This document shows, in pieces, positions 30,449 through 32,940 of a stretch of 32,940 bases of DNA (position 1 is its first letter; each line of letters begins with the position of its first letter). Below the pieces are notes generated by a model, which was not told where the DNA came from, did not search any database, and was given only the letters and a program-made list of their open reading frames with translations. The position numbers were made by a program, and so were the translations under genes. The stretch is from UMGS172 sp045592985 (GTDB taxonomy: Bacteria; Bacillota; Clostridia; Oscillospirales; Acutalibacteraceae). The stretch lies in assembly GCA_045592985.1 (NCBI GenBank), contig JAZNVU010000048.1:1-32940 (forward strand), written 5' to 3'.

Positions 30449-32551
30449 CTATAACAACTCAACAACCAGGCTTCCTGTTGTAGTGATTTCAGAACGGACC
30501 TTTCCGTCCTTATACTGATATTTCACTTTTAAGGTGCCTTTTGGAAATTTTATTTTTGCCTCAAGAAATTCCATTCCCTCAATATAGGTGGGACAAAGAG
30601 TGATATGCTTAAAGCCGATATCCGCTTTAAGCCCTAAAAATCCATAAAAAAGTTGCTTTATACATCCACCAAACATAGGGTGATTATGGGATGCTTTTCC
30701 GCCCCAGGTTTCCCAAAGGGTAGTTGCACCATTTTTTTGCATATACCCGAAAGAGGGGAAGTCTTGAGATGACAACAGATCAAAGAGAAGTTGCACCTCT
30801 TTATGTTCCGCTAGATATTCTGTTAATACATCTGTTCCAAAAATTCCGGTATCCAAGGTTTTGGAGTTTCGGTATTGCTCTAATAAATTAGCCTCTGTTT
30901 TTGAGTTTCCAAGTCCCAAAGCTAAAGCAAATGCATTAGCCCCTTGTATTCCTTGACAAAAATCCCCCGTTTCTTTATCAAAAAAAGCATTTTCCATTGC
31001 CTTTTTTGTAACGGCGATCTCTTGAGTGAAATCGGCATCTTCTCCAATCAATGCTGCAATTTTTTGAACCGTCTCCATGCATCTGATATAATAAAAAGTA
31101 TTAACAAACGGTTCGGGTATTTTCACGCCACCCGGAGCACACCAATCTCCGAGACACCAGCCCTTGTCTCTTTCTTTTACAACAAGTCCGTTTTCGCAAA
31201 AGCCTTTCATACTCTTCAAATATTTAATCATATTAGGGTAATATTGTTTAAGAATATTTTTTTCTGCGTAAATTTTATAGTAAGCATACGGTACGGTAAC
31301 AATGGCACATCCCCAACCTCCGGGACCTCCTCCACCACCAAAAAACGGTGCAGTATGCTGAATGTGGCCACTTTCTATATCTTGACAATCAGCAATATCT
31401 CTCATCCATTTTTTATAAAAGTTTCGGCTGTTTGTCACAAGCATTGCACTCTCTGCTGTCACCTGACCGTCGCCGGTATACCCCAAACGTTCCCTGTGTG
31501 GACAATCCGACGGAACTCCGCTATGCATATTAGAAAGTTGTGTTTGTAAATAACTGCGGAACAACCAATTAATAGTTTCATTTCCACACCGAAAATCGGC
31601 CGTAACCTTTACGTCAGAGCAAACAAAAAGCGCTGTTACGTCTTCCACTTCGCCAAACACTTCAAAATAGCGAAAGCCACTCCAAGAAAACCAAGGATGT
31701 ATTACAAGTCCGGTGGCATTTTTGTAGACATTTTCTGAAATTTGGTGCTCGCCGCCTCCCGAAGTTGAAAAATCCAGTTCTGCATCGGTTAATATTTCAG
31801 CGTGGCGCACCCTAACCTCAGAAGATACCGCCTTTAGGCAAACAAAGCCCGAAATATTTTTCCCTACGTCATAAATCGTACTGTCAGCCGTTTGTTTTAC
31901 TATCTGAGGAATAATCGTTTCTCGTACCGTATCGTTTTTGCAGGGCTGTTTTAGAAGCTTTGCATTTGGTGCAGGTACGATGTGAACAGGATATGAATTT
32001 GTAAGTTCATCACCCTCAAGAAACCCAAAATTGAACTTGGAATAATCATGCACTTCTCCAAAAAACAAATTATTTTCTTCGATAAAGCTCTCAACTATTC
32101 TTTCGGAGCCATCAGAGCAAATGCTTTCTTTTATATCTCCATCGCCCAATCGTAAATCAAAACGCAACAACAATTCATCACCGAATTTGGTTTCTCCTTC
32201 AACCAAGCGCATTGTTTGTCGATAAAATCCGTTTCCCAACATCACAGCAAGTGTGTTTTTACCAGCCTTCAAGTTTGGGGTGATATCATAGGTGTTGTAA
32301 TATATCGTGTGGGATGTCTTATCTGGCAAAGGATATAAGAAATTCGAAAAATCTCGGTCTGAATAATCTGAAACGGCAGGCTTGAAATAGTCGTTTCCAA
32401 CTCTTTTGCCGTTCACAAATAATTCGTAATATCCCAAACCACAGATGTCAATAATCCCTTTTTGCAACTCATTTATGTAAAAATGCTTGATAATGATGGA
32501 AGATGAATTTTTGTTATTGCACCCAATCCACTTAGAGTTTTTACTAAACAT
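30449..32551 (-). CDS. Alpha-L-rhamnosidase (GH78)
   Basis: A 700-residue enzyme that removes terminal L-rhamnose. N-terminal beta-sandwich domains (residues 1-310) include YYELFVNGKRVG and NTLAVMLGNGFY, typical of GH78; the (alpha/alpha)6 catalytic domain (about 320-640) has the signature SDCPHRERLGYTGDGQ (family form DCPQRDERLGWTGDAQ), with the conserved Asp and Glu. Near the C terminus SHNHPMFGG is followed by CIKQLFY, where several characterised members have a glutamate (SEWFY), so the general base may be replaced or placed elsewhere; this is tentative. No signal peptide, so it acts on imported rhamnosides. RBS AGAGGGG. It starts 76 bases after the kinase-like gene and may be co-transcribed with it. 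Confidence 0.92.
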   Translation of the reverse strand: MFSKNSKWIGCNNKNSSSIIIKHFYINELQKGIIDICGLGYYELFVNGKRVGNDYFKPAVSDYSDRDFSNFLYPLPDKTSHTIYYNTYDITPNLKAGKNTLAVMLGNGFYRQTMRLVEGETKFGDELLLRFDLRLGDGDIKESICSDGSERIVESFIEENNLFFGEVHDYSKFNFGFLEGDELTNSYPVHIVPAPNAKLLKQPCKNDTVRETIIPQIVKQTADSTIYDVGKNISGFVCLKAVSSEVRVRHAEILTDAELDFSTSGGGEHQISENVYKNATGLVIHPWFSWSGFRYFEVFGEVEDVTALFVCSDVKVTADFRCGNETINWLFRSYLQTQLSNMHSGVPSDCPHRERLGYTGDGQVTAESAMLVTNSRNFYKKWMRDIADCQDIESGHIQHTAPFFGGGGGPGGWGCAIVTVPYAYYKIYAEKNILKQYYPNMIKYLKSMKGFCENGLVVKERDKGWCLGDWCAPGGVKIPEPFVNTFYYIRCMETVQKIAALIGEDADFTQEIAVTKKAMENAFFDKETGDFCQGIQGANAFALALGLGNSKTEANLLEQYRNSKTLDTGIFGTDVLTEYLAEHKEVQLLFDLLSSQDFPSFGYMQKNGATTLWETWGGKASHNHPMFGGCIKQLFYGFLGLKADIGFKHITLCPTYIEGMEFLEAKIKFPKGTLKVKYQYKDGKVRSEITTTGSLVVELL

Positions 32552-32627
32552 TCTACCAACCCCTCTTATGTTTTTTATTATTTTTTCAAAAAAGATTATC
32601 TATTCGATAAATTGGAACTTGACGGTA

Positions 32628-32940
32628 TTACAACAGCTTTATCTCATTGGCAATCATAGCCACGTTTTTGGCGTTGGTATCAACTTTAATAGTACCCAAT
32701 GCTTGATACATAGGTATTCTTGCTATGCTTCTCTCAATTACATCTTCAGAACGGATACCTCTTTCTACATCCATTGCCAATCTTTCACACAGAGTCTTTG
32801 CATCCGCTACAAGCGAGACGCATTTCACCTCACAGTTCTGTGTATCCAGTTTCTCAAGTATGGAATTGATAATACTCTGCTCGTGCATCACCCAACAAAA
32901 AATGATATTCTCGTATGCAGAACACTTCAGAAAATTATTG
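32628..32940 (-). CDS. P-loop nucleotide kinase-like protein (5' end outside the window)
   Basis: The open frame runs off the right edge, so about 103 C-terminal residues are seen, starting NNFLKCSAYENIIFCWVMHE and ending VAMIANEIKLL. A short ORF from the GTG at 32891 would miss residues that clearly belong to the same protein. The pattern (a strand IIFCWVM, then VSLVADAKTLCERLAMD with the Arg-rich lid ERSIARIPMYQAL) is typical of small AAA/P-loop kinases related to shikimate or gluconate kinase. The Walker A would lie beyond the edge. Next to a rhamnosidase, a sugar kinase role is possible but not shown. Confidence 0.7.
   Translation of the reverse strand, partial: NNFLKCSAYENIIFCWVMHEQSIINSILEKLDTQNCEVKCVSLVADAKTLCERLAMDVERGIRSEDVIERSIARIPMYQALGTIKVDTNAKNVAMIANEIKLL

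Overview
The window looks like chromosome of an uncultured low-GC member of the Bacillota, most likely class Clostridia (Oscillospirales or a relative). The grounds are AGGAGG-type ribosome binding sites, several near-consensus sigma-A promoters with 17-base spacers, rpsB-tsf and upp in Bacillota form, an LtaS-like sulfatase, a surface protein with the CxxC repeat modules common in Clostridia, and short palindromic intergenic repeats. No rRNA, tRNA, CRISPR array, phage module or intact transposon was seen. The placement is inference from gene style, not from a search.

Layout. 1-3.4 kb: a membrane-anchored surface protein, then on the minus strand a TIM-barrel glycosidase-like protein. Between them lie a terminator, a hairpin-array fragment, a dispersed repeat and a 12-codon relic of an SGNH hydrolase gene. 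3.5-10.6 kb: carbohydrate-type accessory genes, namely an EamA transporter with a Gfo/Idh/MocA dehydrogenase, a divergent AraC regulator, an SGNH hydrolase interrupted by an amber codon, a metallophosphoesterase, a second Gfo/Idh/MocA dehydrogenase and a second divergent AraC regulator. 10.7-12.7 kb: rpsB-tsf behind a consensus-like promoter and a structured leader. 12.7-16.7 kb: a histidine phosphatase, an XRE regulator with a likely operator, a GH16-like lipoprotein lacking both catalytic glutamates, and a sugar isomerase with a frameshift at its start. 16.8-22 kb: nadA-mnmA, divergent cysK, and an LtaS-type sulfatase. 22-28 kb: an exonuclease/phosphatase-fold enzyme co-transcribed with a beta-propeller protein, uracil permease-upp, a YeiH-type transporter and a four-helix-bundle pseudogene. 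28.1-32.9 kb: a GH20-like hexosaminidase, a striking hairpin array, a GH78 rhamnosidase and the end of a P-loop kinase-like gene.

How the parts fit: most accessory genes point to breakdown and import of plant or host glycans (GH20, GH78, GH16-like binding, two dehydrogenases, isomerase, SGNH esterase, AraC control). The housekeeping genes cover translation, tRNA thiolation, NAD, cysteine and uracil salvage.

The most unusual content is non-coding. At 30064-30267 eight small hairpins of different sequence are separated by one 9-base word, four copies in one orientation and then four in the other, and the whole block sits between the arms of a bidirectional terminator. A small relative lies at 1506-1551, and another insert with long inverted arms separates convergent genes at 8191-8500.
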